Below, one piece after another: positions 1 to 8,601 of a stretch of DNA of 64,000 nucleotides; within the stretch, counting starts at the first letter, position 1; the number at the start of each line of letters is the position of its first letter. Where the stretch lies: positions 7,688,001 through 7,752,000 of the forward strand of contig NZ_CP051204.2 in assembly GCF_012516375.2 (NCBI RefSeq). The letters are read 5' to 3'. The notes under the pieces are model-generated. The model worked only from the letters and a program-made list of their open reading frames with translations, was not told the origin of the DNA and did not search any database. Made by a program: the position numbers and the translations under genes. The DNA comes from Chitinophaga oryzae. GTDB taxonomy: Bacteria; Bacteroidota; Bacteroidia; Chitinophagales; Chitinophagaceae.

Positions 1-537
1 GGTGAGACTGGCCGCCGCCTGTTTCAGCTCTGCCAGCAGACCGGTATATACGTCTTTCTGGCTGTCGTATACCGGCGTCAGGTACTGGCTGATCTGGCCA
101 GCCTGTTTATAAGGGATATCACCATAGAGATCTGTCAGCTGCTGGAAGATCCAGGAACGCATGATCACGGCAACCGCTTTATAGTTGGCGTTATGCAGGC
201 TGTCACCCAACTGCGCCAGCGTGGTAAAGTCTTCAATGCCCTGCGCATAGAAATTGCTCCATACTGTCTGGGTGCCGGTGGCGCCGGCGATATACCGGTC
301 GGCGTCAGTATATTGTATTTTAGACCAGTACTGCACATACAGCAAAGTTCCATCCATGGCGGCATCAGGCCCCCAGTAAGTATCTACATTGGCCTTAATG
401 CCATTGCTCAACAGGTAGTCCGGCTGCACGGTCGTCGGTTCATTCGGGTTCTTGTTGATCCGCTCCAGCTCCTTACGGCAGGAAGCCAGCAGCACAATAG
501 CGAACAACAGGTAAGTTGGTATCAACAATTTTTTCAT
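1..537 (-). CDS. SusD/RagB-like outer-membrane lipoprotein, C-terminus outside the window
   Basis: The first 179 codons of a SusD-type substrate-binding lipoprotein are present and the frame stays open to base 1. The N-terminus MKKLLIPTYLLFAIVLLASC is a lipoprotein signal with Cys20 as the lipidated residue. It continues with ELERINKNPNEPTTVQPDYLLSN, split here as ELERINKNPNEP and TTVQPDYLL, a typical SusD-like start. Helical repeat segments follow (YKAVAVIMRSWIFQQLTDLYGDIPY, seen around residues 118-142). It starts 13 bp after the stop of the SusC gene and is surely in the same operon. About two thirds of a usual 480-530 residue protein is missing because of the window edge, not because of a mutation. 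Confidence 0.93.
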   Translation of the reverse strand, partial: MKKLLIPTYLLFAIVLLASCRKELERINKNPNEPTTVQPDYLLSNGIKANVDTYWGPDAAMDGTLLYVQYWSKIQYTDADRYIAGATGTQTVWSNFYAQGIEDFTTLAQLGDSLHNANYKAVAVIMRSWIFQQLTDLYGDIPYKQAGQISQYLTPVYDSQKDVYTGLLAELKQAAASLT

Positions 538-550
538 ATCCGGTGCGTAA

Positions 551-3500
551 TTAAAATGAAACATTCAGGTTAATGCCGATGCTGCGGGTGGTGGGTATCT
601 GCAGTGTCTCCAGTCCCTGACCGTTACCGGTATTGAAAGCGGTCTCCGGGTCGATATTAGGTACATGCTTCTGCAGGTACCCCAGGTTTCTGGCCACCAG
701 CGCAATGTTGACAGACTGTAATTTCCAGCGGTCCGTCAGTGTTTTCGGCAGTGTGTAACCCAGTTTGATTTCGCGCAGTTTGATGAAAGAAGCGTCGAAG
801 ATGGAGCTTTCATTCAGGCTGCTGTTGTATACTGCTTTATAATAGTCTTCTGCGCCGAGGATGACATCATTCTTTTTACCGTCTGCCGTGTAGCCGTCGA
901 AGATCATACCATCATGGTGCACTTCGGCGCCATTGGGCGCTGTGGCGGTGTGAGAAGGCAGCTGTATATTCTGCTGACCGCTGCGGTAGTAAGGCAAACC
1001 GCCATGTTCCTCATCCCGGCCGGGCAGCGTCGTCGCCAGCACGCCGGTATAGTTACCGGTGTAGTTGGTGCCCGAATAAATAGAGCCGCCTTGTTTGGTA
1101 TCGATGAGGAAGCCGAGGCTGATTCCTTTAAAGGTGAAGGTGTTATAAATACCACCGGTCCATTTGGGCGTATAATAGCCCAGTATTTTCTTGTTGGGAT
1201 CGATCGCCGGCGTACCATCGGCATTGACGATGATCCTGTTCCGGGCATCGCGCTGGTAGGCGGCGCCATACAGGGCGCCATAGCGCTGCCCTTTGCTGGC
1301 CAGCACCTGCATATTGCCACTGCTGCCCAGTACATAGTTGTTGAGGAAACCTTCTTTATCCAGTTCTATCACCTTGCTCACGTTGCGGGCGTAGTTAACG
1401 TTAACGTCCCAACGGAAGCCGGAGCGTGTAGACACCGGTGTTCCTCCGAGCATCACTTCTATACCTTTATTGCTGATCTCACCGGCGTTCATCAGTTTTT
1501 TCAGATAACCGGTAGTAGGACTTACATCCGCCAGCAGTATCTGGTTGCGGCTGTTGGACTGGTACCAGGTGAAATCGAGGCGGATACGGTTGTCGATGAA
1601 GCCTGCTTCCAGGCCCACTTCCGTTGAGCTGGTTATTTCCGGTTTCAGGTCTTTCGCCAGGAACTTATCGGATACGGTGAGCAGCGGGTTTGGTCCGAAC
1701 GGCTGGTTGAACGGATAGGTATTGATCAGCTGATAGGGATCAGTGTCTTTACCTACCTGTGCCCATCCGCCGCGGATTTTAAGCAGGGTAAGTGCTTTGC
1801 TTTTGATGTTGAGTGCGTCGGAGAGTACGAGGCTACCGTTTACCGAAGGATAGAAATAGGAGTTGTTTTCTACCGGCAATGTGGACGACCAGTCGTTGCG
1901 TGCTGTCACGTTCAGGAAGGCGTAGTTGCGGAACGCGAGCTGTGCAGAACCGAAAGTACTGTACACCCGTTGCCTGGAGAAGTAGCTGGTGGAAAGCAGC
2001 GGATCGCGGGAGTTATTAAGCGTATACACATCTTTCACCGCCAGTTTGGGCGCCTGCTGGTAGTTTTGTTCGAACCGGTTGTTGCGGATGTTACCGCCAA
2101 CGAGTACGTCCAGGTTAAAATCGTGGCTCAGCTGTTTTTTAGCGTTGAGGGTAAACTCACCATTGGTTTCGCTGACAGCATAAGCGTCTTCTGTATAGGA
2201 ACCGAACGGTGTACCGTTGGTATAGTAAGCGATTTTGTATTTTCTTCTGTCCTGGTAGTAATCGGTACCAATACGGAGGTTGGCCGTGAGCCAGTCGAGG
2301 ATTTCGTATGACAGGCGGGCGTTTCCGAAGAAGCGGTTGCGCAGCTGCCCTACGGTGTTTTCGTATTGTATCCAGTAGGGATTGCTGTAGTAGCTATGGT
2401 TCCAGTTATAGTCGGTGCCATCCGGGTTTTTATAATCCCGCAGTTTGGACACGTCTACCTGGCGGCCAAACCAGATGAACTGCAACGTAACGCTGTTGCC
2501 TCTTCTGCCGTCCACGCCGGGCAGGTTGTCGGCGCTGCTGCGGATATAGTTGGCGTAAGTGTTGAGCGTCAGCTTAGGCGCAATGCGGAAGGTGTTGCTG
2601 GCGGTGAAGGTGTTGCGGCTGATGCCGGTGTTAGGCAGAATGCCCACTTGTTTGGTATTGTTATAGGAGAAACGGTAGTCGATCTTTTCCGAGCTGCCGC
2701 CTACAGCGAGCCCGTTATTAAGCGTATAGCCTGTTTCGTAGAAATCTTTTACGTTGTTGGGATGCGGCACAAAGGGTACTGCTTCCCCGTTGGAGAAAAA
2801 CTGAGGGATAAGGCGGCCGTCCATTTTGGGGCCCCAGCTTTCGTCGGTACCGTCATTGAGGCCTCCGCCTTTACCGTCTTTATAGGAGAACTGTCCGCCG
2901 GCGCCCTGACCGTATACGTTCTGGAAGTCGGGCAGGATGAGCACCCTATCGAAGGTAGCGTTGGAATTAACGGTCACTCCGAGGCCGCCTTTCACTTCTT
3001 TACCTGTTTTGGTTTTAATCAGGATAACGCCGTTGGAGGCACGGGAGCCGTATAATGCGGCGGCATTGGGGCCTTTCAGCACGCTGATGGAGGCTATATC
3101 GTCCGGGTTCACGTCTGAGATAGCGTTGGCAAAATCGCGGCCGGTGCCGATACCCAGCTGGCTGTTATCTACCGGGATACCGTCGAGGATGAACAGGGGC
3201 TGGTTGTTGCCTGCAATGGAGGTTTCCCCGCGGATAACGATGCGGGAAGAACCGAGGCTGCCCTGGCTGTTGGTCACCTGTACACCGGCTATTTTCCCCG
3301 AGAGGGCGTTCACCAGGTTCGTTTCCCTGGCTTCCGCGATGTCTTTTGATTTGAGTTCCTGTACAGCGTATCCCAGTGATTTTTTCTCACGGGAGATGCC
3401 CAGCGCGGTCACTACAACTTCCTGCAATTTGCTGTCTGCACTTTCCAGTGCGATATTGATGACACGGTTGTTACCCACCGGCACCAGGGCTGTCTGGAAG

Positions 3501-3733
3501 CCTATGAAAGAGACCTGCAATGTGTCTGTTGCATTGGCGCTGATCGTATACTTACCATCTGCATCGGCCTGGGTACCCTGGGAGGTGCCTTTTATCCGTA
3601 TAACAGCGCCGGGTACACGCTGTGCGTCGCTGCGGGAGGTGACTACCCCGCTGACCCTGGTTTCCTGGGCAAAGCTCTGCTGTAGCCACAATAATGCGGG
3701 CAACAGGCCGAGCAGCCTTTGTACGTACTTCAT
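551..3733 (-). CDS. SusC/RagA-type TonB-dependent outer-membrane receptor without STN domain
   Basis: A 1060-residue outer-membrane transporter that would import a nutrient captured by the SusD partner, using TonB energy. A signal peptide ends near QSFAQ (residue 23). A carboxypeptidase-regulatory-like beta-sandwich domain follows (about 25-95: VSGVVTSRSD, GAVIRIKGTSQGTQAD). Then comes the plug (about 115-230: LSGKIAGVQVTNSQGSLGSS, IRGETSIAGNNQPLFILDG, and SVLKGPNAAALYGSRASNGV), and then a long barrel ending in a terminal Phe. It has no STN domain and no sigma/FecR neighbour, so signalling control is not expected. It is followed by susD-like 1-537. A good promoter lies at 3909-3939, implying a leader of about 170 nt. 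The substrate cannot be told from the sequence. Confidence 0.96.
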   Translation of the reverse strand: MKYVQRLLGLLPALLWLQQSFAQETRVSGVVTSRSDAQRVPGAVIRIKGTSQGTQADADGKYTISANATDTLQVSFIGFQTALVPVGNNRVINIALESADSKLQEVVVTALGISREKKSLGYAVQELKSKDIAEARETNLVNALSGKIAGVQVTNSQGSLGSSRIVIRGETSIAGNNQPLFILDGIPVDNSQLGIGTGRDFANAISDVNPDDIASISVLKGPNAAALYGSRASNGVILIKTKTGKEVKGGLGVTVNSNATFDRVLILPDFQNVYGQGAGGQFSYKDGKGGGLNDGTDESWGPKMDGRLIPQFFSNGEAVPFVPHPNNVKDFYETGYTLNNGLAVGGSSEKIDYRFSYNNTKQVGILPNTGISRNTFTASNTFRIAPKLTLNTYANYIRSSADNLPGVDGRRGNSVTLQFIWFGRQVDVSKLRDYKNPDGTDYNWNHSYYSNPYWIQYENTVGQLRNRFFGNARLSYEILDWLTANLRIGTDYYQDRRKYKIAYYTNGTPFGSYTEDAYAVSETNGEFTLNAKKQLSHDFNLDVLVGGNIRNNRFEQNYQQAPKLAVKDVYTLNNSRDPLLSTSYFSRQRVYSTFGSAQLAFRNYAFLNVTARNDWSSTLPVENNSYFYPSVNGSLVLSDALNIKSKALTLLKIRGGWAQVGKDTDPYQLINTYPFNQPFGPNPLLTVSDKFLAKDLKPEITSSTEVGLEAGFIDNRIRLDFTWYQSNSRNQILLADVSPTTGYLKKLMNAGEISNKGIEVMLGGTPVSTRSGFRWDVNVNYARNVSKVIELDKEGFLNNYVLGSSGNMQVLASKGQRYGALYGAAYQRDARNRIIVNADGTPAIDPNKKILGYYTPKWTGGIYNTFTFKGISLGFLIDTKQGGSIYSGTNYTGNYTGVLATTLPGRDEEHGGLPYYRSGQQNIQLPSHTATAPNGAEVHHDGMIFDGYTADGKKNDVILGAEDYYKAVYNSSLNESSIFDASFIKLREIKLGYTLPKTLTDRWKLQSVNIALVARNLGYLQKHVPNIDPETAFNTGNGQGLETLQIPTTRSIGINLNVSF

Positions 3734-3908
3734 TCGTAACTGGTGATTTAAGCAATAGTTTTTGGTCGTTGGCGGACAATACTGGTTTTTCCGTTTACTA
3801 CCGATTTGGTTTTGGTCTTTGTCGTTGGTGTACGATGGTTGATGTGATCACAGACATACGATCGCTGGTGATGATGACCGCGTGCGCCATGATGGTAGAT
3901 ATCTGGCG

Positions 3909-3939
3909 CAAAAGTAATCAAGATTTATTAATCTACAAA
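3909..3939 (-). promoter_or_regulatory. Bacteroidota-type promoter for the SusC/SusD operon
   Basis: Read on the minus strand: TTTG (3939-3936), 19 bases, then TACTTTTG (3916-3909). This matches the known Bacteroidota consensus TTTG-N19-21-TANNTTTG at every fixed position. Transcription would start near 3903, leaving a leader of about 170 nt before the start codon at 3733. That is long enough to hold post-transcriptional control, although no known riboswitch was recognised there. Confidence 0.75.
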
Positions 3940-4213
3940 ACCTGTAGACTAAACATAACAATAGCAGGTAACATTACCGGGAGGTCTACAGCACTGGAAG
4001 CAGGATATTTTGTTTATAAACAATTGATAGCCAAATCAGATCAAATGAACCGCCCCCTCATTTTAAAGCAGGAAAGACTGAAAGGTGGTACGTAAAACGG
4101 TAGCGTGTATAGCAGCGGCGCACACGGAATGTCAGTGTGTTATAAAGAAGACAACAGAGCGTAAGCGCAAAGCGATGGAGAACGTATGAAAGATCCGAAT
4201 AGCAATGAAGTAC

Positions 4214-4243
4214 TTTATCCCCGGGCAGCGGCCCGGGGATAAA
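4214..4243. terminator. Perfect 13-bp inverted repeat, possible terminator
   Basis: TTTATCCCCGGGC, loop AGCG, GCCCGGGGATAAA: all 13 pairs match. It lies 125 bp beyond the stop of the minus-strand gene at 4368, so it could end that transcript, but it lacks a clean T run. The function is inferred from shape only. Confidence 0.45.
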
Positions 4244-4367
4244 TATTTACTAGCAATATGACAGCAGGCATATACGTAGCAGTGCACCGCAGCTTGCACA
4301 GGCGCCAACACGATGCTCCGGTGATTAACGGAACACGATAGGTTTGTTATCAATAAGCCTGTATTCT

Positions 4368-4757
4368 TTATCTATTCAGGAGTTTTTTCAGTTCTGCCGT
4401 GCAGGCGTCAATATTTTCTGCTATGAGCTTATCCTGGCAGATGGTGCCCTTGTACTTGATGGTGACCTTGTTTTTTCGGAGCACGATCTGGTAGTATTCA
4501 GGTGCATCGGGAGAATTTTCCCAGGTAGTGATTCCTTTTTCTTCGATGCCGCCGGCAACTTTGTCTTCGATGAGCGCATTTATTTTTTTGCGCAGGCTGT
4601 CGGGGAAGTCGTAGGTGTTTTCATGTTTTACCAGGCAGGTGGTGTCGGACACAGGTTGGTAATGGATTTTTGCGGAAGCGGGCTGTTGACGGGCGGCCAA
4701 TACGATCAGGGCAGCCGGTAACAGCAGTAACAGGGAGAACTGGAGTGTGCGTTTCAT
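4368..4757 (-). CDS. Small exported protein of unknown function
   Basis: 129 residues. The start shows a signal sequence (MKRTLQFSLLLLLPAALIVL, then AARQQPASA), so the protein is probably periplasmic or surface exposed. The mature part is a short mixed fold with a C-terminal segment YYQIVLRKNKVTIKYKGTIC. Cys37 and two later Cys residues could form a disulfide. No family is recognised. It stands alone, with about 190 bp upstream to the amidase gene, and is probably monocistronic. The signal peptide and normal composition make it a likely real gene. Confidence 0.75.
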   Translation of the reverse strand: MKRTLQFSLLLLLPAALIVLAARQQPASAKIHYQPVSDTTCLVKHENTYDFPDSLRKKINALIEDKVAGGIEEKGITTWENSPDAPEYYQIVLRKNKVTIKYKGTICQDKLIAENIDACTAELKKLLNR

Positions 4758-4945
4758 GGCAAGAGAAATTATAATAACGAGGAAAATAGGTAATAGCTAT
4801 GCTGTTGTGATATTGGGTCTCAGATTCTGGTTATGGTTCGATCTAACTCATTATTAAAATACTTCATTTAACGCACACTACAAAATAAATAAAGTACCGG
4901 CGTAGGGGTAACCAGTCCTTAAGGTGTCATACCTCAAAGACCGGG

Positions 4946-5779
4946 TCACTGGTATTTTTTCATGACGCCGTACAGCACCTTGTTATCGGTGTCCGGCGAA
5001 GGAAGCAGGGTATCCTGCGGCATGAAATGCCTTTTAAAGGCTTGCATGGCAGCGGTGGTATCTTTCAGGTCGTAGCCGATAATGCGGAGCGCCTGCCATT
5101 TATCGAAGGCGGGTGGCACCACTGTTTGGGTGGTATCGTCGTACCAGAGGCCAAAACCTTTTGCGGCCAGCTGCTGCCAGGGGAAGTAAGCGCTGGGGTC
5201 CACCTTACGGCCGGGGGCAATGTCGCCATGTCCCACGAAATTGGCAGCCGGGATATTGTAACGATGCTGCAGTGTGTCCAGCAGGATCATCAGGCTGTTG
5301 ATTTGTGCGGGAGCAAATGGTTCTGTGCCATTGTTATCCAGCTCGATACCAATAGAACCGGAGTTGATATCGGTGATATTCCCCCAGCGGGAAGCCCCGC
5401 CATGCCAGGCGCGCAGGTAATCATTCAGCATATGATGAATGGTGCCGTCGCGGCATACCACATAATGAGCGCTGACCTGTGTCCGCTCCAGTGTAAAGGT
5501 TTTAAGTGTTTGTTCACATGAATTCTGGGCAGTATGATGAATAATGACCATATTCGGTTTACGCAGGTTGTAATTGATGGTACCGGCCCACCATGCAGGC
5601 CTGATACCGTTTTCGCCGGGCAGTACCGCCGGCTGTTCGCGTATTACATGTGCATATCCTTTGGCTTTCTGCCGGTAAATTTTATTGGTGGCTGCGTACG
5701 GCGAACGGGCGCAGTGACTGTACATACCGATGACTGCCGCAAGGCATGTCCATCTGGTCAATTGTCGGATAACGTTCAT
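4946..5779 (-). CDS. N-acetylmuramoyl-L-alanine amidase (Amidase_2/AmpD-like) lipoprotein
   Basis: 277 residues. The enzyme would cut the amide bond between muramic acid and the stem peptide of peptidoglycan, in recycling or remodelling. A hydrophobic start with Cys23 in GMYSHCAR suggests a lipid anchor. The Amidase_2 fold is marked by VIIHHTA (His81, His82), SAHYVV, GSIGIELDNNG, and FVGHGDIAPGRKVDPS with zinc ligands His81, His184 and Asp194. The C-terminal 75 residues (after GLWYDD) match the peptidoglycan-binding-like tail often found in Bacteroidota amidases, but this is a guess. It is divergent from the acyltransferase gene at 5932. Confidence 0.92.
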   Translation of the reverse strand: MNVIRQLTRWTCLAAVIGMYSHCARSPYAATNKIYRQKAKGYAHVIREQPAVLPGENGIRPAWWAGTINYNLRKPNMVIIHHTAQNSCEQTLKTFTLERTQVSAHYVVCRDGTIHHMLNDYLRAWHGGASRWGNITDINSGSIGIELDNNGTEPFAPAQINSLMILLDTLQHRYNIPAANFVGHGDIAPGRKVDPSAYFPWQQLAAKGFGLWYDDTTQTVVPPAFDKWQALRIIGYDLKDTTAAMQAFKRHFMPQDTLLPSPDTDNKVLYGVMKKYQ

Positions 5780-5931
5780 CTGTATATGTTAAAGTTTACA
5801 AAAGATGCCCGGATAAAGATACTAAAACCTAACAATGCCTTGTTTTTAAGGCTATATTGTGAAAAGTTCTGTCTTTCCTATATATTTACATTTTTCATAA
5901 TGCTCCTGGAGCAACAAAAACCTACGCTGAC

Positions 5932-6816
5932 TTGACTGTTATTGCCTACTACCTGTTGTTACCGGTAATTTATATTGTCTCATTGCTGCCTTTCCGAATT
6001 TTATATTTTGTCAGCGATTTGCTTTTTATCTTACTGTATCATCTGCTTGGCTACCGGAAAAAGGTGGTAATGAACAACCTCCGTAATTCCTTTCCTGACA
6101 AAAACGAAGCCGAGCTTGAAAAGATCTGCAAAGATTTTTATCATTATCTGTGCGATCTCTTCCTTGAAACTTTTAAAACACTGACCATCAGCCGCGAAGC
6201 TATGGTCCGGCATTGTCGTTTCACAGATGAGACCGTCGCGCTGTTTGACCGCCTGGCGGCCGAAAAGCAAAGCGTGGTATTGGTCATGGGGCATAAAGGC
6301 AACTGGGAATGGGCCGGCAATACCTTCAGCATCCTGTGCCGGCAGCAGCTCTATGTGATCTATCATCCGCTGGCCAACAAACAATTCAACGGCCTGATGT
6401 ATAAAATGCGTACCCGTTTCGGTACCAAACTGATTGCCATGCAGGACACTTTCCGCGACATGGTTAAAAACCGCGACCATGTGAGCGCCACTGCGTTTAT
6501 TGCAGACCAGGCGCCACAACCGCAGACCGCACACTGGATGACCTTCCTTCACCAGGATACGCCGGTATTTAAGGGAACAGAGAAAATTGCGCAGAAATTG
6601 AATTACCCTGTGGTATACGTCAGTGTACAACGGGACAAAAGAGGCTATTACACTGTATTTGCCCATATGCTCACTGCCACTCCTTCTACGGAAAAGGAAG
6701 GCGAAATAACGGCCTTGCATACACGCCAACTGGAAGCGGATATCATCGAACAACCCGCCACCTGGCTCTGGTCACACAAACGATGGAAACACCAGCGGCC
6801 CGCCGTTCAACAATAA
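5932..6816 (+). CDS. LpxL/HtrB-type lipid A (Kdo2-lipid A) acyltransferase family protein
   Basis: 294 residues. It would transfer an acyl chain to a lipid A precursor at the inner membrane. The N-terminus is a membrane anchor (about 5-40), followed by LGYRKKVVMNNLRNSFPDK, the usual entry to this family. The catalytic H-x4-E is in VMGHKGNWEWAGN (His121, Glu126). Further family blocks are QAPQPQTAHWMTFLHQDTPVFKG and the ending PATWLWSHKRWKHQRP. The start is TTG: the only nearby ATG (5899) is in another frame and closes at once, and the first in-frame ATG would delete the anchor. A desaturase gene follows after 34 bp, so both may remodel membrane lipids together. Confidence 0.9.
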   Translation: MTVIAYYLLLPVIYIVSLLPFRILYFVSDLLFILLYHLLGYRKKVVMNNLRNSFPDKNEAELEKICKDFYHYLCDLFLETFKTLTISREAMVRHCRFTDETVALFDRLAAEKQSVVLVMGHKGNWEWAGNTFSILCRQQLYVIYHPLANKQFNGLMYKMRTRFGTKLIAMQDTFRDMVKNRDHVSATAFIADQAPQPQTAHWMTFLHQDTPVFKGTEKIAQKLNYPVVYVSVQRDKRGYYTVFAHMLTATPSTEKEGEITALHTRQLEADIIEQPATWLWSHKRWKHQRPAVQQ

Positions 6817-6850
6817 GCAACTGTATTTTTTACGAAATTCTACAACGATT

Positions 6851-7879
6851 ATGCTGCAAGGCAAAGACTTAATTCTGGCTACCAAGCCGTATGCATGTGA
6901 AGAAAGGACCAAGAGCTGGTTATACCTGCTTACCACCTTATGTTTGTTAATACTGGCCCTGGCCAGCACCCTGTTGCTGCCGCTGCCCTTCCGGATAGCC
7001 GGCAGCGTGCTATCAGGCCTGCTGATTGTGCGAATGTTCGTCATCTACCACGATCACCAGCACCACGCTATCCTGCACAACTCACGGGTAGCCAACGCTA
7101 TCATGACGCTGTTCGGCATCTATATACTGGCGCCTACCAGCATCTGGAAGCGCTCACATGACTACCATCACAAACACAATTCAAAGCTGTTCAGTGCAAG
7201 TATCGGGTCTTACGCCATCGCCACCCGTCAGCGTTTTGAGCAGATGTCCCCCGGAGAGAGAAGAAGTTACCTGTTTACCCGCCATCCTGCCACCATTGCG
7301 GCTGGTTACCTGTTTATGTTCCTGATTGGCATGTGCTGGCAGTCTTTCGCCAGCAGTCCGCGTAAACATGCGGACTCCCTGCTGGCCATGGTACTGCATA
7401 TCGCCGGCAGCATCGCTGTTTTTTACTTCCTGGGATGGCAAAGCTGGCTGTTTTTTATATTCATTCCTTTTACCATCGCCTGCGGTATTGGCGCCTACCT
7501 GTTCTATGCCCAGCACAATTTCCCCGGCGTAGTCTTCAACGACAACGAGAACTGGTGTTATGATAAAGCCGCGCTGCTGAGTTCCAGCTATATGCAGATG
7601 AATCCTGTAATGGCATGGTTCACCGGTAATATCGGCTATCATCACATTCATCACCTGAACGCCCGTATTCCTTTCTACCGCCTGCCCGAAGTGATGGCAG
7701 CTTTTCCGGAACTGCAGCAGGTGACGGTCACCTCACTGCGTTTCCGTGATATACGGGCCTGCTTCCGGCTGAAAGTATGGGACCCGGAACGCCAACGCAT
7801 GATCGGCCTCCGGGAAGTATGCGACATCAGGACGGCGGCGCAGCAGGCATTCCGCGCTCCTGCAGCAGTGCACGGATAA
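6851..7879 (+). CDS. Membrane fatty acid desaturase
   Basis: 342 residues. A di-iron integral membrane enzyme that would introduce a double bond into fatty acyl chains. The three histidine boxes are present: HDHQHH (67-72), HDYHHKHN (103-110) and GYHHIHHLN (His264, 265, 267, 268), plus His222 in FYAQHNF. Hydrophobic pairs lie at about 25-60, 148-165 and 178-220. It sits 34 bp after the acyltransferase gene and is probably cotranscribed with it. Its last 53 bp overlap the 3' end of the DJ-1/PfpI gene on the other strand. Regiospecificity cannot be deduced. Confidence 0.93.
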   Translation: MLQGKDLILATKPYACEERTKSWLYLLTTLCLLILALASTLLLPLPFRIAGSVLSGLLIVRMFVIYHDHQHHAILHNSRVANAIMTLFGIYILAPTSIWKRSHDYHHKHNSKLFSASIGSYAIATRQRFEQMSPGERRSYLFTRHPATIAAGYLFMFLIGMCWQSFASSPRKHADSLLAMVLHIAGSIAVFYFLGWQSWLFFIFIPFTIACGIGAYLFYAQHNFPGVVFNDNENWCYDKAALLSSSYMQMNPVMAWFTGNIGYHHIHHLNARIPFYRLPEVMAAFPELQQVTVTSLRFRDIRACFRLKVWDPERQRMIGLREVCDIRTAAQQAFRAPAAVHG

Positions 7880-8531
7880 TACCCCGCCGTGTTTCGAGCA
7901 TGTGCTTGGTCAGTTCCCGCGTAGCCTGCAATACCGGCGTGCCGGCAGTATGCGGCGAACCTGCCCGGAAAGGCGGCGCGGGATTGTATTCCAACTGCAG
8001 CTGAACAATGCGCGCCAGCTCCTCCCCTCCTATCATGGCGGTCAGTGACAGCGCGAAGTCAATACCAGCCGTTACGCCGCCACCGGTGATCCGGTTACGG
8101 TCTCTCACCACCCGCTCTTCCACCACGTCCACACCCAGCATACGCAGCAGCTCCAGCGAACGCCAGTGAGTGGTGGCCTTATATCCCTGTAACAGTCCGG
8201 CCGCAGCCAGTACCAGCGCGCCTGTGCAAACACTGGTGATATACTTCGCGCCCAGCGCCTGCTGCCGGAGGAAATCCAGCACCGCGCCGTTAGTGAGCAA
8301 TGCATTGATACCCTTGCCACCGGGCACAAAAAGGATATCCAGCTGCGGACAGGCAGCCATCGTCACCGACGGTTGTATCGTCAGACCGCCTTCCACCTTA
8401 AAGGGCGCCGTCGTTTCTCCCAACAGCACCACCTCAAAACAAGGCGCTTTCACAAATACATCATAAGGGCCGGTGAAGTCCAATATGGTCATGTCCGGGA
8501 AAAGAAACATGCCTATTTTGAGTTTCTGCAT
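7827..8531 (-). CDS. DJ-1/PfpI family protein, isonitrile hydratase-like
   Basis: 234 residues, class I glutamine amidotransferase-like fold. The start at 8531 (MQKLKIGMFLFPDMTILDFT) is chosen because the longer open frame upstream is arginine-rich and not family-like. The nucleophile elbow is SVCTGALVLAAAG with Cys102-Thr103. Asp18 in TILDFTGPYD and the block FVPGGKGINALLTN also fit the isonitrile hydratase (InhA) branch, known from Pseudomonas putida, but could equally be a related thiol enzyme. It lies 70 bp after the aldo/keto reductase gene on the same strand, so the two are probably an operon. The 3' end overlaps the desaturase gene. Confidence 0.88.
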   Translation of the reverse strand: MQKLKIGMFLFPDMTILDFTGPYDVFVKAPCFEVVLLGETTAPFKVEGGLTIQPSVTMAACPQLDILFVPGGKGINALLTNGAVLDFLRQQALGAKYITSVCTGALVLAAAGLLQGYKATTHWRSLELLRMLGVDVVEERVVRDRNRITGGGVTAGIDFALSLTAMIGGEELARIVQLQLEYNPAPPFRAGSPHTAGTPVLQATRELTKHMLETRRGIIRALLQERGMPAAPPS

Positions 8532-8601
8532 ACAAAGGACTTTGGGTTCTGTACAAATAGAATATCTGTACAATATAATAAATGATCCTGCTACTAAGCC
8601 A

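Larger units (their letters stand above)
3734..4367. other. Gene-less stretch with promoter and perfect hairpin
   Basis: About 630 bp with no credible gene. Short open frames here show no family features, and one of them spans the hairpin at 4214-4243. What can be supported is the leader and promoter of the SusC gene (to 3939) and the 13-bp hairpin. Nothing else is recognised. Confidence 0.7.

Noticed and set aside
4132..4353. A 73-codon minus-strand frame between 4132 and 4353
   Set aside because: It is interrupted in sense by the perfect hairpin at 4214-4243 and has no family features or start signal.
4835..4843. A tRNA T-arm-like GGTTCGATC
   Set aside because: No acceptor stem, anticodon arm or D arm can be formed around it.
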